Assembly: GCA_965261915.1 (NCBI GenBank)
Contig: CBDHDW010000004.1
Span: 93,022-157,021, forward strand
Origin: JAIBDK01 sp965261915
GTDB lineage: Bacteria; Pseudomonadota; Gammaproteobacteria; Arenicellales; Poriferihabitantaceae
Length of the DNA: 64,000 bases
Direction: 5' to 3'
Shown piece after piece: positions 9,505 through 17,434 of the stretch; within the stretch, counting starts at the first letter, position 1, and the number at the start of each line of letters is the position of its first letter. The position numbers and the translations under genes were made by a program. A model generated the notes under the pieces. That model had not been told where the DNA came from. It ran no database searches and saw nothing but the letters and a program-made list of their open reading frames with translations.

Positions 9505-9646
9505 CGTAACCGCTCGAATTTAACTATAGTATATAAAATAGGATAGAAAATATAGTATGTCAATTGATATGTTATATTATAGAGAATAGTATATTGAATA
9601 TGATAGACAATATACTATATTATATAAATATTGATTATGAGGAAAT
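9505..9646. repeat. AT-rich repeat tract upstream of parA (candidate centromere)
   Basis: The tract contains related 15-17 base units: GATAGAAAATATAGTAT at 9542-9558, GATAGACAATATACTAT at 9602-9618, and AGAGAATAGTATATTG between them, with further ATAGTATAT copies at 9525 onward. Repeats directly before a short parA operon are the usual centromere and operator of such systems. Spacing is irregular and binding is inferred. Confidence 0.55.
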
Positions 9647-9844
9647 ATGACGTATCCCTTAAAATTCCGACAGAAGGTCCTTGATACGCGCGAGTGTAAA
9701 GAGCTAACGATTGAACAGGTTGCAACCTGGTTTTGCGTGTGCGTATTCCGGTTCGTTGGTTAAAAGAGCCAGAGCGACCCAATAGGGTGTGTTGGTTTCG
9801 GGGATGCCATAATCGACAGGTTGACAGAAAATTCAACAAATTAC
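9647..9844 (+). pseudogene. Transposase fragment, N-terminal (IS630-like)
   Basis: MTYPLKFRQKVLDTRECKEL followed by TIEQVATWFCV resembles the helix-turn-helix start of IS630/Tc1-type transposases. After about 33 codons the match continues one frame over as IPVRWLKEPERP, so it is frameshifted, then it is cut at the inverted-repeat motif at 9845-9872. Confidence 0.5.
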
Positions 9845-9872
9845 AATTTGCCCCACACTTTTTGGTGCTCTC
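9845..9872 (-). repeat. Transposon-end-like motif, GAGAGCACC type
   Basis: On the minus strand it reads GAGAGCACCAAAAAGTGTGG and then GGCAAATT, a variant of the 27-bp ends of the transposon at 2162-6200. It forms the boundary where a transposase fragment stops, so it is probably an orphan end of a related element. Confidence 0.5.
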
Positions 9873-9887
9873 CAGCATGCCGACACA

Positions 9888-10295
9888 TTATGGATTTTCT
9901 AAAAGCCAATTTTCTAATTTCAATCCTCTAACCCGACAAAACTCTCCCACATTCGCGGTAACAATGATCTTGCCTAGTGCATACGCGTGAGCAGCGATAA
10001 GTAAATCATTCTGACCTATGGGTTTACCAGCAGCTTCCAGTTCTGCCCTAATGCAGCCGTAATCAATATCTGCTGGCACATCTAAAGGAAAAACGGGTAT
10101 TTCTGCCAAAAGACTTTCCACCTTGTTTAAAAGAACCGGAGAACCCTTCTTTGCACATCCGTATCGCAACTCAGCGGCTACAATGATGCTGGTGCAAATG
10201 GCAGTTTCTCCAACCCGAGCAATATGCTGTGCAACTTGCCCATTTGGGTTGCGGATCAGGTCGCTGATAATATTGGTGTCCAAAAGATAACCCAC
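9888..10295 (-). CDS. vapC: VapC-type PIN-domain toxin
   Basis: A 135-residue PIN RNase. It starts YLLDTNIISDLIRNP, with the first acidic residue in LLDTN, carries the conserved glutamate in AAELRYG, and has DLLIAAHAYALGKIIVTAN, where the third acidic position is present. The usual terminal acidic residue of the TxN motif is Ala here (VTANVGEF), which may weaken activity. Translation is coupled to the antitoxin gene by overlap at 10295. VapC toxins cut tRNA or rRNA and stabilise plasmids. Confidence 0.85.
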   Translation of the reverse strand: MGYLLDTNIISDLIRNPNGQVAQHIARVGETAICTSIIVAAELRYGCAKKGSPVLLNKVESLLAEIPVFPLDVPADIDYGCIRAELEAAGKPIGQNDLLIAAHAYALGKIIVTANVGEFCRVRGLKLENWLLENP

Positions 10296-10567
10296 TAGAA
10301 GATATCTTCTGGGTTGGCGGGCGTATCTTCTATAGTAGGAAAAGCTTCATTGCACGGCTCCCAACTGGCAAGCAAAGCGAGTAGTCCAGGTTTTTGCATA
10401 GGCTCAATGATCAACCGATCACCATCGCGGCGGATTGTAACCCTCTTACCAGGCAATTCGAATTCAACCGGGATACGCACTGCTTGATTACGATTGTTAC
10501 GAAAGAGGCGGGCTTCTCTGATATGTTCTGGATGAGGCATTGGCTTCCTGATGGTGGCATATGTCAT
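10295..10567 (-). CDS. vapB: VapB-type antitoxin
   Basis: A 90-residue protein. The N-terminal AbrB-like swapped-hairpin segment ARLFRNNRNQAVRIPVEFEL is typical of VapB, followed by KRVTIRRDGDRLIIEP and an acidic tail (PNPEDIF-like ending) that would wrap the toxin. It precedes and overlaps vapC in the usual antitoxin-first order. Both would be autoregulated at the AT-rich start around 10568-10604. Confidence 0.85.
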   Translation of the reverse strand: MTYATIRKPMPHPEHIREARLFRNNRNQAVRIPVEFELPGKRVTIRRDGDRLIIEPMQKPGLLALLASWEPCNEAFPTIEDTPANPEDIF

Positions 10568-10614
10568 ATGTATATCCCAGTTTACCTAATGTCAATATTT
10601 TTGCCCCTCGCATT

Positions 10615-11862
10615 TAGGGCAATCGCATGAGTTTTATCCATCTATTATCTGGAAAAGAAAAACCTCGTCCCAAGCGGCCAAGTGTCGTTTTAGCCTGAGG
10701 CTTTGATTTCCTTTTACGGAGCGCAGCATGTTGCTGGCGGCGTGCTTGATCGTTGTAAAATTAGCAGGTGCGTTTCCTTTACGGATACGACACTCATCAT
10801 CACGAAACACCATATCCATGACCCAGTGCAGCCCGTTTTCAATACCCCAGTGATCGCGGATAGCTTTTGCGTGGGTTTCGGCGTCACAGGTCATGGATGA
10901 GATGTAAAAGCGTGTCTCTGAACGGGTCTTATCTTGAAGTGTTGCGCTGTATTGGACCATCACGATGCTTTCCAATCCTGGCCAATTGTGCCGCGCCTTC
11001 AACCACTCAATATCCGAGCAAACAGTGACTTTTCTTATCTCAATACGGCCATGAGATTTTTCTACGGTTTCATGGTAAGTTACTGTTGTGTTTGCAAAAT
11101 ATACAGCGTCCTGTTCTTTCATAAACAATTCTGTGTCTTTGCGAAGGGCCCCTTGATTACCCTTTAAAGCCAAAACATAATCCGCTTGTTTGGTGATGAT
11201 TTTATCGGCAATATCACGCTGACATCCCATAGCATCTATAGTGACAATGGCCCCCTTGAGCGTCAGGAGGTCTAACAGTTCTGGTATGGCCGTGATCTCG
11301 TTGGATTTGCCGTCCACCTGCCGTTGGGCAAGCGTCAGGTTCAACTCTGAACTCCATGCCGAGATCATGTGAATTGCAGCCTTGCTGCCAGCCTTATCCA
11401 AGCTGCGACGTGAGGTTTTACCATCTATCGCCACGACCCCGCTAAGGGTGCTGCTTAAGGAAGCGACCCAATCCATAAAGCAGGCCTGAAAATGATTGGC
11501 ATCCAGTGCGGCATAGATGTTTCCCAGTTGATCATGTGAGGGTGTTCCGCCCGAAAATGGCAAGAATTTCCGTAAAAAAGCCAGTTTCTTTGTCCCAAAC
11601 GCAGAAATAGCGACCCAGTCATTCGCCCCGGACAACACGGCACATAACGTCAAAAGCAAAATCTCGGCCAAAGGGTAAAGCAGCTTTGTTTGTTGTCGTG
11701 GGTCAGATAAAGTTGAAAAATGCGTAAGAAAATCAAGGGAGTGGCTGTCGGGTGCGTCAGTATTTGACATGGAAGGTGACCTCATTAAAATCTGAAAGAT
11801 CACTTATTGAATCAACCTTTACCTCATTTGTCGCCTGCTAATTTATTCATGCGATTGCCCTG
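10615..11862 (-). mobile_element. ISAs1-family insertion sequence with 10-bp target duplication
   Basis: A 1248-bp element with inverted ends AGGGCAATCGCATGA at the left and the complement at the right (to 11862). The 10-bp sequence CCCTCGCATT is duplicated on both sides (10605-10614 and 11863-11872), which fixes the boundaries and matches the target duplication size of this family. Confidence 0.9.
10634..11770 (-). CDS. ISAs1-family transposase
   Basis: A DDE transposase of about 378 residues from ATG 11770 (MSNTDAPDSHSL; an upstream ATG at 11803 is in frame). The N-terminal ISAs1-associated domain (FLTHFSTLSDPRQ, then YPLAEILLLTLCAVLSGAN) is followed by the catalytic core with VVAIDGKTSRRS as first aspartate, GAIVTIDAMGCQ as second, and the glutamate region DHWGIENGLHWVMDMVFRDD. 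Length and all motifs are normal, so it should be functional. Confidence 0.9.
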   Translation of the reverse strand: MSNTDAPDSHSLDFLTHFSTLSDPRQQTKLLYPLAEILLLTLCAVLSGANDWVAISAFGTKKLAFLRKFLPFSGGTPSHDQLGNIYAALDANHFQACFMDWVASLSSTLSGVVAIDGKTSRRSLDKAGSKAAIHMISAWSSELNLTLAQRQVDGKSNEITAIPELLDLLTLKGAIVTIDAMGCQRDIADKIITKQADYVLALKGNQGALRKDTELFMKEQDAVYFANTTVTYHETVEKSHGRIEIRKVTVCSDIEWLKARHNWPGLESIVMVQYSATLQDKTRSETRFYISSMTCDAETHAKAIRDHWGIENGLHWVMDMVFRDDECRIRKGNAPANFTTIKHAASNMLRSVKGNQSLRLKRHLAAWDEVFLFQIIDG

Positions 11863-11959
11863 CCCTCGCATTGTATACATTTCGATAGCTCTGGAAGTGG
11901 CCCCTCAAAACTACTATCATAAGTCTTGGATCAAAACCCTTAAGGAGATATGATAGCCC

Positions 11960-12511
11960 ATGCCGCGCATTGGATACGCCCGCGTCAGTTCCACCAGTCA
12001 GAGCCTGGAAGTGCAACTTGAAAAACTGACCCGGGTTCAGTGTGACCGGATATATCAGGAAAAACGCAGCGGCCGGACTGCTGACCGCTCTGAATTTAAA
12101 AACTGTATGAACTACATTCGGGAGGGAGACACCCTGATCATCACGCGACTGGATCGTCTTGCCAGATCAGTGGTTCACCTGGCGCAGTTGGCCAAGCGGT
12201 TCCAAAGCGAAGGGATTGATCTGATCGTGCTGGACCAGATGATTGACACCAGCACTTCCACGGGGCGGCTGATGTTCAATATGCTTGCCGCGATATCCGA
12301 GTTTGAAAATGATCTGCGCACCGAACGCCAGGCTGAAGGGATTGCCAAAGCCAAAGAAAACGGGGTGAAGTTTGGGCGGCCACCCAAACTGACCGAAGTC
12401 AAGAAGCAGGAAATATATGCGCGGCGAGAGGCGGGGGCCACGATCGGTCAACTGGCGAAGGAATTCAGACTTGGGGAGGCGACAATCTATCGGGCCCTGA
12501 ATGCAGTTTAG
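11960..12511 (+). CDS. Serine recombinase (resolvase/invertase family)
   Basis: A 183-residue small serine recombinase with the catalytic YARVSST serine near residue 10, LIITRLDRLARSVVHL, the E-helix EFENDLRTERQAEGIAKAKE and a C-terminal helix-turn-helix (GATIGQLAKEFRLGEATIYR). A strong ribosome site (AAGGAGAT, 11940-11947) precedes it. It is distinct from the transposon resolvase at 3610-4188. No partner transposase is adjacent, so it may be a plasmid multimer resolvase or a DNA invertase. A MITE-like repeat begins at its stop codon. Confidence 0.85.
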   Translation: MPRIGYARVSSTSQSLEVQLEKLTRVQCDRIYQEKRSGRTADRSEFKNCMNYIREGDTLIITRLDRLARSVVHLAQLAKRFQSEGIDLIVLDQMIDTSTSTGRLMFNMLAAISEFENDLRTERQAEGIAKAKENGVKFGRPPKLTEVKKQEIYARREAGATIGQLAKEFRLGEATIYRALNAV

Positions 12512-12622
12512 AGTGCTGCGTCTTCCATTTGCCCGGAAACCCGCTGGTTGGCAGTTTCTCGGGCCCGTTGGGATGGCAGGGCATCACATGCCCGAGAAAC
12601 CGATCAAAAGCAACACGCTCCA
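12509..12622. repeat. MITE-like repeat with nested palindromic element
   Basis: Left end TTAGAGTGCTGCGTCTTCC and right end AAAAGCAACACGCTC resemble the GAGCGTGTTGC ends of the MITE at 39802-39920. A palindromic element with arms TTTCTCGGGC and GCCCGAGAAA (12555-12599) sits inside it. A sibling copy is at 14028-14109. Confidence 0.55.
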
Positions 12623-12679
12623 GGCCTTGTTGTCGGGATATTTTAAAAACCCTTGAGTGGTATTCATTAGAGTGCTATT

Positions 12680-13801
12680 TTGCACATTATGACAGGAAAG
12701 CCACCAATAACATTGGGTGATAACACACCTGCGGATCGCAGCATCTATGACACGGATCCTGCCCCCGAGGCCGATTTGTGGTTTTTGCCGGGGCCCGACG
12801 ATGAGGAAGAATACAATCCCGCCGCCGCGCCTTTGCCTCATGCCAGCCAGAGGCCCCTTGTTGATCTGGCAGGGTGGGTTGCAGCAGAGGCAACACTTGC
12901 AGGACCACTGGCACAGGTCAGCGCCCGGCTCGGGGCGCTGGACGAACGCCTGCGCCGCACCCCGGATGGTTGGCGGCTGCGGCTGGCGCTGATGGAAACC
13001 GCGGCCCTGAGCTGGCTTGCCCCTGATCGGATTTCGGTTGAACGACTGTCGCTCTGGCATGCGCTGCGGCTTAGCGGTGTGCAGGATGACCATCAAGCTC
13101 TGGCGCATGCGGGATGGGCCGTGCGGCGGCTGTCGGGGGGCGTTTTGCCACACGTGACCTCGGTTGGTGAGATTGCGCAGTTTCTAGGACGGCAGGATCC
13201 CGCAGGCGGTGTCCACAGCATGATCCCCGGACAATCGGATGAGAAGATCAGTGACCAGATCGCCAATTGGTGTGACCTCATGGGGCAGGCGCAGGTTTTG
13301 CACCCGATCAGCCGCGCCGCTTTCGGGTTGCACCTCTGGGGTCCGGTCGGGCTCACAGAACGATCCGTGTGGGCTGCACTGGAGGCCGCCGTGCTGGCCG
13401 CCCGATCGGCGGTGGCGGGTCAGAGCGGCGGGGCCCTGTTTCTGCCACTGGCGCTGAGCGGGATCGCAGGTTTGCGGTCAGGTGGGCTACCGCTAGATCG
13501 TCTGCAACGGTTTTACCACGGGGCTGGTTCTGCAACGCTGGCCGCACTCCGGCATCTCGATCAGTTGGAAGCCTGGCAGGCGCGGGCCGAAATCACCCTG
13601 GCACAGCAATCAGGCCGGACACCAAAACGGCTGACCGGGCTGTTGTGCAGTTGGCCGATGGTCTCGGCGCCGATGGCCGAAGCTGAAACCGGTACCAGCC
13701 GCGCCGCCGTACAGCGCAATCTCAACAGCATGGCGGAAACCGGCCTGATCAGGGAAATCACCGGACAGGGCAGGTACAGGATCTGGACGGCAAAGATATA
13801 A
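12680..13801 (+). CDS. DUF1612-type DNA-binding protein (RHE_PE00001-like)
   Basis: A 373-residue protein; ATG 12689 is an alternative start. Residues 65-130 (ALDERLRRTPDGW, then LRLALMETAALSWL) and the C-terminal winged helix (PMVSAPMAEAETGTSRAAV, then LIREITGQGRYRIW) match the layout of RHE_PE00001/DUF1612 proteins found on rhizobial plasmids. These have a Fic-like helical body and a DNA-binding tail; their biological role is not known to me. The N-terminal 45 residues are acidic and proline-rich. A MITE lies just upstream, so the native promoter may be displaced. Confidence 0.68.
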   Translation: MHIMTGKPPITLGDNTPADRSIYDTDPAPEADLWFLPGPDDEEEYNPAAAPLPHASQRPLVDLAGWVAAEATLAGPLAQVSARLGALDERLRRTPDGWRLRLALMETAALSWLAPDRISVERLSLWHALRLSGVQDDHQALAHAGWAVRRLSGGVLPHVTSVGEIAQFLGRQDPAGGVHSMIPGQSDEKISDQIANWCDLMGQAQVLHPISRAAFGLHLWGPVGLTERSVWAALEAAVLAARSAVAGQSGGALFLPLALSGIAGLRSGGLPLDRLQRFYHGAGSATLAALRHLDQLEAWQARAEITLAQQSGRTPKRLTGLLCSWPMVSAPMAEAETGTSRAAVQRNLNSMAETGLIREITGQGRYRIWTAKI

Positions 13802-13872
13802 ACCCGCCGTAGCAAATCCGCGATACGTTCAAGGACATGATAAAGTACAAAAGGCAGGTTGACCGGGTGGTT

Positions 13873-13945
13873 TTCACAACATGTGCAATTGCTGCGGCTC
13901 CCTAAAAGACCCCCGCCGCCGTTTGCGGCTCTTCAGCGCCGGCCT
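13873..13945 (-). pseudogene. WGR-protein gene fragment
   Basis: On the minus strand this short piece reads KRRRGSF then a stop and GAAAIAHVV. It parallels the 3' part and downstream flank of the WGR gene at 15230-15514 (about 15226-15300). It is a small leftover duplication with no start. Confidence 0.55.
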
Positions 13946-13970
13946 GGAATAAAGCGCGTTGCACCGGCAC

Positions 13971-14109
13971 TAGAGTGTATTGCGTTTTATTGAACTCATT
14001 CAATGAAATGCACAGCTTCATTGCATTTTAAGTGCTGCGTCTTCCATTTGCCCCGGCCAACCAGCGGGGCATCACATGCCCGGGAAACCGATCAAAAGCA
14101 ACACGCTCT
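13971..14109. repeat. MITE-like repeat pair
   Basis: Begins TAGAGTGTATTGCGTTTTAT and ends AGCAACACGCTCTA. The segment from about 14028 repeats the MITE at 12509-12622 but with a shortened palindromic centre (CCGGCCAACCAGCGGGGC, then CATGCCCGGG). The right end supplies the TAG stop of the next gene. Confidence 0.5.
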
Positions 14110-14392
14110 ACGCTTTGCGGGTTTTTTTATGCTTATCATTCAACCTTTGCCCGGCGGTATCCAGTGCTTTCATACTATCGGAGTACAGCAGGCTTTCAGA
14201 GATTTTATTCTGGGCGGTGATCTCGTATTTTGCATAGAGGTCCATGGTCGTAATCATGTCGTCCAGTTGTTTGGACATCTGTTTTATTTTTTTGTCGTAA
14301 GTATCCGTCATCCGAACGATTTTGCGCATTTTGGCTGATTTGACAACTCCAAATGTTTTTGACATGGAAAATCTCTGCGATACTTGGCCCAT
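14108..14392 (-). CDS. Small helical protein of unknown function
   Basis: Up to 94 residues; ATG 14365 (MSKTFGVVKSAKMRKIVRM) is the likelier start, giving 85. It is strongly charged and helical, with TYDKKIKQMSKQLDDMITTM suggesting a coiled coil. The last residues (KHKKTRKA) and the stop codon come from the adjoining MITE end, so the natural C terminus has been replaced. I do not recognise a family. Confidence 0.45.
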   Translation of the reverse strand: MGQVSQRFSMSKTFGVVKSAKMRKIVRMTDTYDKKIKQMSKQLDDMITTMDLYAKYEITAQNKISESLLYSDSMKALDTAGQRLNDKHKKTRKA

Positions 14393-14464
14393 CTGGCAAT
14401 CGGTTTTGAGTGGGAAGATGATGACGGTGAGGTTGCACTTTGATTGCTGCCTTCCGGGAAATCT

Positions 14465-14803
14465 TCAGGCCAGACTGTCAATCCAGCGCGACATCATCTG
14501 GGCTGACAGAAAGCATTCGCGCGGGACGCTTGTGTGTTTGCGCATGGCGAGCCGTTCGGCAAAGGCAACCTGCCTGGAGGTGGCCGGCCGTTCGGACGGC
14601 TTTGGCGTCTTTGCGGGCAGGGCGGCGTGATCGGTGATCCATTGTGAGAGCAGGGCGCGTGATTGCAGCGTATCCCAGGGCAGTACATGCGATGTGCGCA
14701 GGGCGATTTGACGGGCGTAGCGCATTTGTTTTTCGGTGGGCGGCAGGGGATATCCGTTTACCGGTGCGGATTCCGGGGCAGTGTTGTGTGTTTGAGCAGA
14801 CAT
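14465..14803 (-). CDS. Small plasmid protein with two repeated helical units
   Basis: A 112-residue protein from ATG 14803 (MSAQTHNTAPESAPVN). It contains two homologous units of about 38 residues: PTEKQMRYARQIALRTS with ALLSQWITD, and TSRQVAFAERLAMRKHT with MMSRWIDSL. The pattern of a Q-x-x-[FY]-A helix followed by an SRWID helix recurs in uncharacterised alphaproteobacterial plasmid proteins as I remember them, possibly SAP-like nucleic-acid binding units. That reading is inference. An upstream in-frame ATG at 14875 is less likely. Confidence 0.6.
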   Translation of the reverse strand: MSAQTHNTAPESAPVNGYPLPPTEKQMRYARQIALRTSHVLPWDTLQSRALLSQWITDHAALPAKTPKPSERPATSRQVAFAERLAMRKHTSVPRECFLSAQMMSRWIDSLA

Positions 14804-15127
14804 ATGAGACTCCGGGGGCAGCTTACGGGGTGGTTTCATCCATATATCTCTAGCAGAATGTCTCGTAAAACACAATATATATGTGTATATTCAGGATAAC
14901 ACACTGCATCTTGTGTTGTTCTTCGGTTTTGAGCGACTTCAAAAAACTGAACCAAACGCTTCCTGTTAAAGTCGACATGGATGTGGCCGCTGATCCGCCC
15001 TGCGTGACAGGTGAATGCAAATAGTGGCGAACGGGACCATTGGACGGGCTTCAGCACCGCGATATGGATGTGCTGTGCGTTCATGATCGCGATCGCCTGT
15101 GCGCGGCTTCCGTAATTTCGTCTATAT
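14804..15127. other. No confident gene
   Basis: A minus-strand frame (14836-15084, 82 codons) is open but matches nothing I know. The CATATATATGTGTATATTC stretch near 14873-14892 is AT-rich and may be promoter DNA for the small gene to its left. Confidence 0.4.
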
Positions 15128-15150
15128 GAGAGTACCGCAAAGCGGGGGGG
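15128..15150 (+). repeat. Transposon-end-like motif, GAGAGTACC type
   Basis: Reads GAGAGTACCGCAAAGCGGGG, a variant of the ends at 2162-2188. Facing it on the other strand is a second variant at 16737-16760. The two bracket the WGR, DUF6878-like and DUF6915-like genes. Confidence 0.45.
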
Positions 15151-15229
15151 AAACCCTCATAGATGGCCGCTATTATAACCTTATGGGCGGCGTTGGTTTA
15201 TCGGTGTCGCTCTGGCTGATTGGTGCGGC

Positions 15230-15514
15230 TCACAACATCGGCAATTGCTGCGGTTCCATGAAATACCCCCGCCGCCGCTTGCGGTCCTCCAGCGCCAGCA
15301 AGGCATCCCCGGCCCCGGCATGGCTCTGATATAAATCCAGCCGCACCTGTCCGGATGCGCCAATGCGCCCCCATTCCCGCCGCAGGGTCCATTCGCCAAA
15401 CAGATTGGGCAACACCGCCATTGCGTAAAACCGGGCCAGATTTTTCTGGTGGTCGCGTTTTTCCAGATAGCTTTGCATCCATTGCAAATGCGGTTGTGAT
15501 GCTGTGGTTGTCAA
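15230..15514 (-). CDS. WGR-domain protein
   Basis: A 94-residue protein. The WGR domain covers most of it: LARFYAMAVLPNLFGEWTL, then RREWGRIGASGQVRLDLYQS with the defining W-G-R. WGR domains bind nucleic acid ends in PARP-like proteins; small stand-alone versions are common on alphaproteobacterial plasmids and their role is unknown. The end (KRRRGYFMEPQQLPML) looks altered, since a related fragment at 13873-13945 diverges at the same point. Confidence 0.8.
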   Translation of the reverse strand: MTTTASQPHLQWMQSYLEKRDHQKNLARFYAMAVLPNLFGEWTLRREWGRIGASGQVRLDLYQSHAGAGDALLALEDRKRRRGYFMEPQQLPML

Positions 15515-15626
15515 GAATGTTTACGACCTTGTTTCCAACCGTTTTATGCCAACGGCAGCGTCGTCAGAGGAAGAGAATTCTGTGTGTCAGGGGGTTATTT
15601 TTTCAAACCATAGGAGGATGTATCAC

Positions 15627-16070
15627 ATGACAACCAACCCATTAAAAACCGAGGCCCAAACAGATGCAGTGCAGATCAACGCGCCAAGCGAGATCGACTG
15701 GACGGCAATTGATGCCAATTGGCAAAAGCGACGTGACGCGGAGGCAGCGGCGGGCCAGCTGGAGCGGGTGGCCCTGCTTGAGGCACTGCGGGGCAAGGGC
15801 ATTGTCGTTGTTGAAGCCCGGTATGACGGCTATGCGGACAGTGGCAATGTCGGGGAGATCGACTTGAGCCCGGAGGATGCAGATCTGGATGATCTCGCGG
15901 GGCGCTTGCAGGATTTCATCTGGAGCACGGCCTATGGGTTGCATCCCGGCTTCGAGATCGATGACGGCGCGGAAGGCACATTCAGTTGGGATATAACAGC
16001 GGACCGTATCGACATTGATCACGCCAACTTTTACACAGAACGCGACGAACATTGCCACGAGGATATATAA
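15627..16070 (+). CDS. DUF6878-like plasmid protein
   Basis: A 147-residue acidic protein from ATG 15627 with a good ribosome site (TAGGAGG, 15611-15617). The body IVVVEARYDGYADSGNVGEI with two later acidic segments and a HANFYTERDEHCHEDI ending matches the DUF6878 pattern as I recall it. It is followed one base later by the DUF6915-like gene, so the two are co-translated. Biochemical function is unknown. Confidence 0.65.
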   Translation: MTTNPLKTEAQTDAVQINAPSEIDWTAIDANWQKRRDAEAAAGQLERVALLEALRGKGIVVVEARYDGYADSGNVGEIDLSPEDADLDDLAGRLQDFIWSTAYGLHPGFEIDDGAEGTFSWDITADRIDIDHANFYTERDEHCHEDI

Positions 16071-16071
16071 G

Positions 16072-16554
16072 ATGGCCCATCCTGATCATCACGCCGAAAG
16101 CTCGGCACGCAAGTTTGGTGGCCAGCCCTCGGACTATCACGCGGTCCATGACTGGTTCGACGCGTCCAAGGCGCATCTTGCCTCTCCGCTGCACCGGGCA
16201 TTGCGCCATCACAGTGCCGGGATATTCGAAGCCGAGCGTATATTCGGGCGCGCGATTGTAAACCATGACGGGCGCTCTGTGCCGGTGCGCTTCATCGCCG
16301 AGCAGCATGTACGCGAGGATTGCCGGCGGATCCCGTCCGTGGCCGATTGGTTGCGGCATATTCCGGTGGAGCCCTGGATGGTCAACGGGGTGATCCTGCC
16401 GGATACAGAACCGGTGGGTGCTGATCCGGACGCCGACTGGCGCGCAGCGGTGGCAGCGGGCCAGACCACATTGGGCTTGCGGGACTGGCTTTGCCAGACT
16501 GCCCTGCGTCTTAATGAGGCGATGGATCGGGAGGACAGGCTTCCAGCCGCCTGA
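16072..16554 (+). CDS. DUF6915-like plasmid protein (intact copy)
   Basis: A 160-residue protein starting MAHPDHHAESSARKFGG. It has a HYAVHDWFD-like helix, HRALRHHSAGIFEAERIFG and the histidine-containing VRFIAEQHVREDCRRIPSV, then WLRHIPVEPWM. The conserved histidines suggest metal binding, but the activity is unknown. Its 3' 381 bases are duplicated at 29859-30239 on the far side of the capsule cluster. Its natural terminator survives only in that second copy. Confidence 0.65.
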   Translation: MAHPDHHAESSARKFGGQPSDYHAVHDWFDASKAHLASPLHRALRHHSAGIFEAERIFGRAIVNHDGRSVPVRFIAEQHVREDCRRIPSVADWLRHIPVEPWMVNGVILPDTEPVGADPDADWRAAVAAGQTTLGLRDWLCQTALRLNEAMDREDRLPAA

Positions 16555-16570
16555 CCAATCGAAAGAGCGG
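16174..16570 (+). repeat. 397-bp direct repeat, left copy
   Basis: Matches 29859-30255 over the same 397 bases with about five mismatches (for example TTGGTTGCGG/CTGGCTGCGG and GAGGACAGG/GAGGATAGG). The two copies bracket the whole capsule and autotransporter segment. After the left copy the sequence changes within the AGAGCGG of the gene's terminator. Confidence 0.9.
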
Positions 16571-16617
16571 ACTTCCCTCTCGCAGGCATAGAAATAAGCC
16601 TTGCCGGGGCAAGGGAG
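16563..16617. repeat. Palindromic element, AGAGGGAAG/GGCAAGGC type
   Basis: A 55-base hairpin (arms AGCGGacTTCCCT and AGGGAgCCGCT) whose minus strand, with GCAAGGCTTATTTC and GCGAGAGGGAAG, is related to the element inside the coding region at 41640-41693 (GCAGGGCTTGTTTAC, AGAGAGGGAAG). It marks the left junction of the capsule island. Confidence 0.5.
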
Positions 16618-16736
16618 CCGCTTTTGTTCTCTTCAGCACTTCATGCTTATTAAGGCGCGCGGGCAGTTTTTTGTCTGCGCGAAACACGGGATTTGTGGTT
16701 TTGGGCCGCATGACGCTGTGACCCGTTTCGGTGTTC

Positions 16737-16760
16737 TGCCCCACACTTTTTGGTGCTCTC
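16737..16760 (-). repeat. Transposon-end-like motif, GAGAGCACC type
   Basis: On the minus strand it reads GAGAGCACCAAAAAGTGTGG, identical over 20 bases to the motif at 9845-9872. It sits 22 bases from the end of the capsule ATPase gene. Confidence 0.5.
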
Positions 16761-16781
16761 CACATTCTTCAAGGCATAATC

Positions 16782-17432
16782 TCAACAAAAACGGCGGTAG
16801 TCAGCGATTAATGCGTCTATACCGTCATAGTAATAAAGTTTCGAGCCGTGCACGAGCACACCACAATCGCAATAATCACGGATTGTCTTTTCTGAATGCG
16901 AGATCATGATAACGCGTGCATTACGGATCTTGTCCTTGAGGGAAGCCTCACTTTTTTTCTTGAACCGGAGATCACCTACTGCCGTGATCTCATCGATTAA
17001 GTAGCATTCAAAGTTAATAGAAAGCGATAGCCCAAAGGCCAAACGCGCCTTCATCCCACTGGAATAAGTCGCGATCGGCAAATCAAGAGATTTACCAAGC
17101 TCGGCGAATTCCTGAACATTAGCCAACACACGATCTGTATCCTCACCATAGATACGGGCAACAAAACGTATATTCTCGACCCCTGTCATCAATCCGTTGA
17201 AGCCAGCAGCAAAGCCCATCGGCCAGCTCACCTTCTCATTCCGGCGTATAATCCCCGAGGTCGGCAATTCGATCCCCGCCATCATTCGCATGATAGTGGA
17301 CTTACCAGCACCGTTATGGCCCATCATCGCAATGTTGCGTCCGCTTTCAAAAGCAAAGGACGCCTCATGGAGGATCACCTTGCACACCTTCTTGACTGTG
17401 TAGATTTTGGTAACCGTGTTGAATTCTATCAT
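16782..17432 (-). CDS. kpsT: KpsT-type capsule export ATPase
   Basis: A 216-residue ABC ATPase from ATG 17432 (MIEFNTVTKIY); a longer frame to 17468 overlaps kpsM and is unlikely. Walker A is GHNGAGKST, the signature is YSSGMKARLAFGLSLS and Walker B is CYLIDEITAVGD, followed by the H-loop MISHS. The TAVGD and YSSGM wording is typical of KpsT/CtrD/BexA. With KpsM it drives capsule polymer across the inner membrane. It follows kpsM with a two-base gap (start 17432, kpsM stop 17435-17437). Confidence 0.9.
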   Translation of the reverse strand: MIEFNTVTKIYTVKKVCKVILHEASFAFESGRNIAMMGHNGAGKSTIMRMMAGIELPTSGIIRRNEKVSWPMGFAAGFNGLMTGVENIRFVARIYGEDTDRVLANVQEFAELGKSLDLPIATYSSGMKARLAFGLSLSINFECYLIDEITAVGDLRFKKKSEASLKDKIRNARVIMISHSEKTIRDYCDCGVLVHGSKLYYYDGIDALIADYRRFC

Positions 17433-17434
17433 GG

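Noticed and set aside
11960..12511. Serine recombinase considered as a DNA invertase controlling the capsule or autotransporter
   Set aside because: No invertible segment with paired recombination sites is visible near those genes, and it lies 4 kb away among mobile-element debris.
14836..15084. 82-codon minus-strand frame
   Set aside because: Open but without homology, ribosome site or domain features; it runs into the next gene's promoter region.
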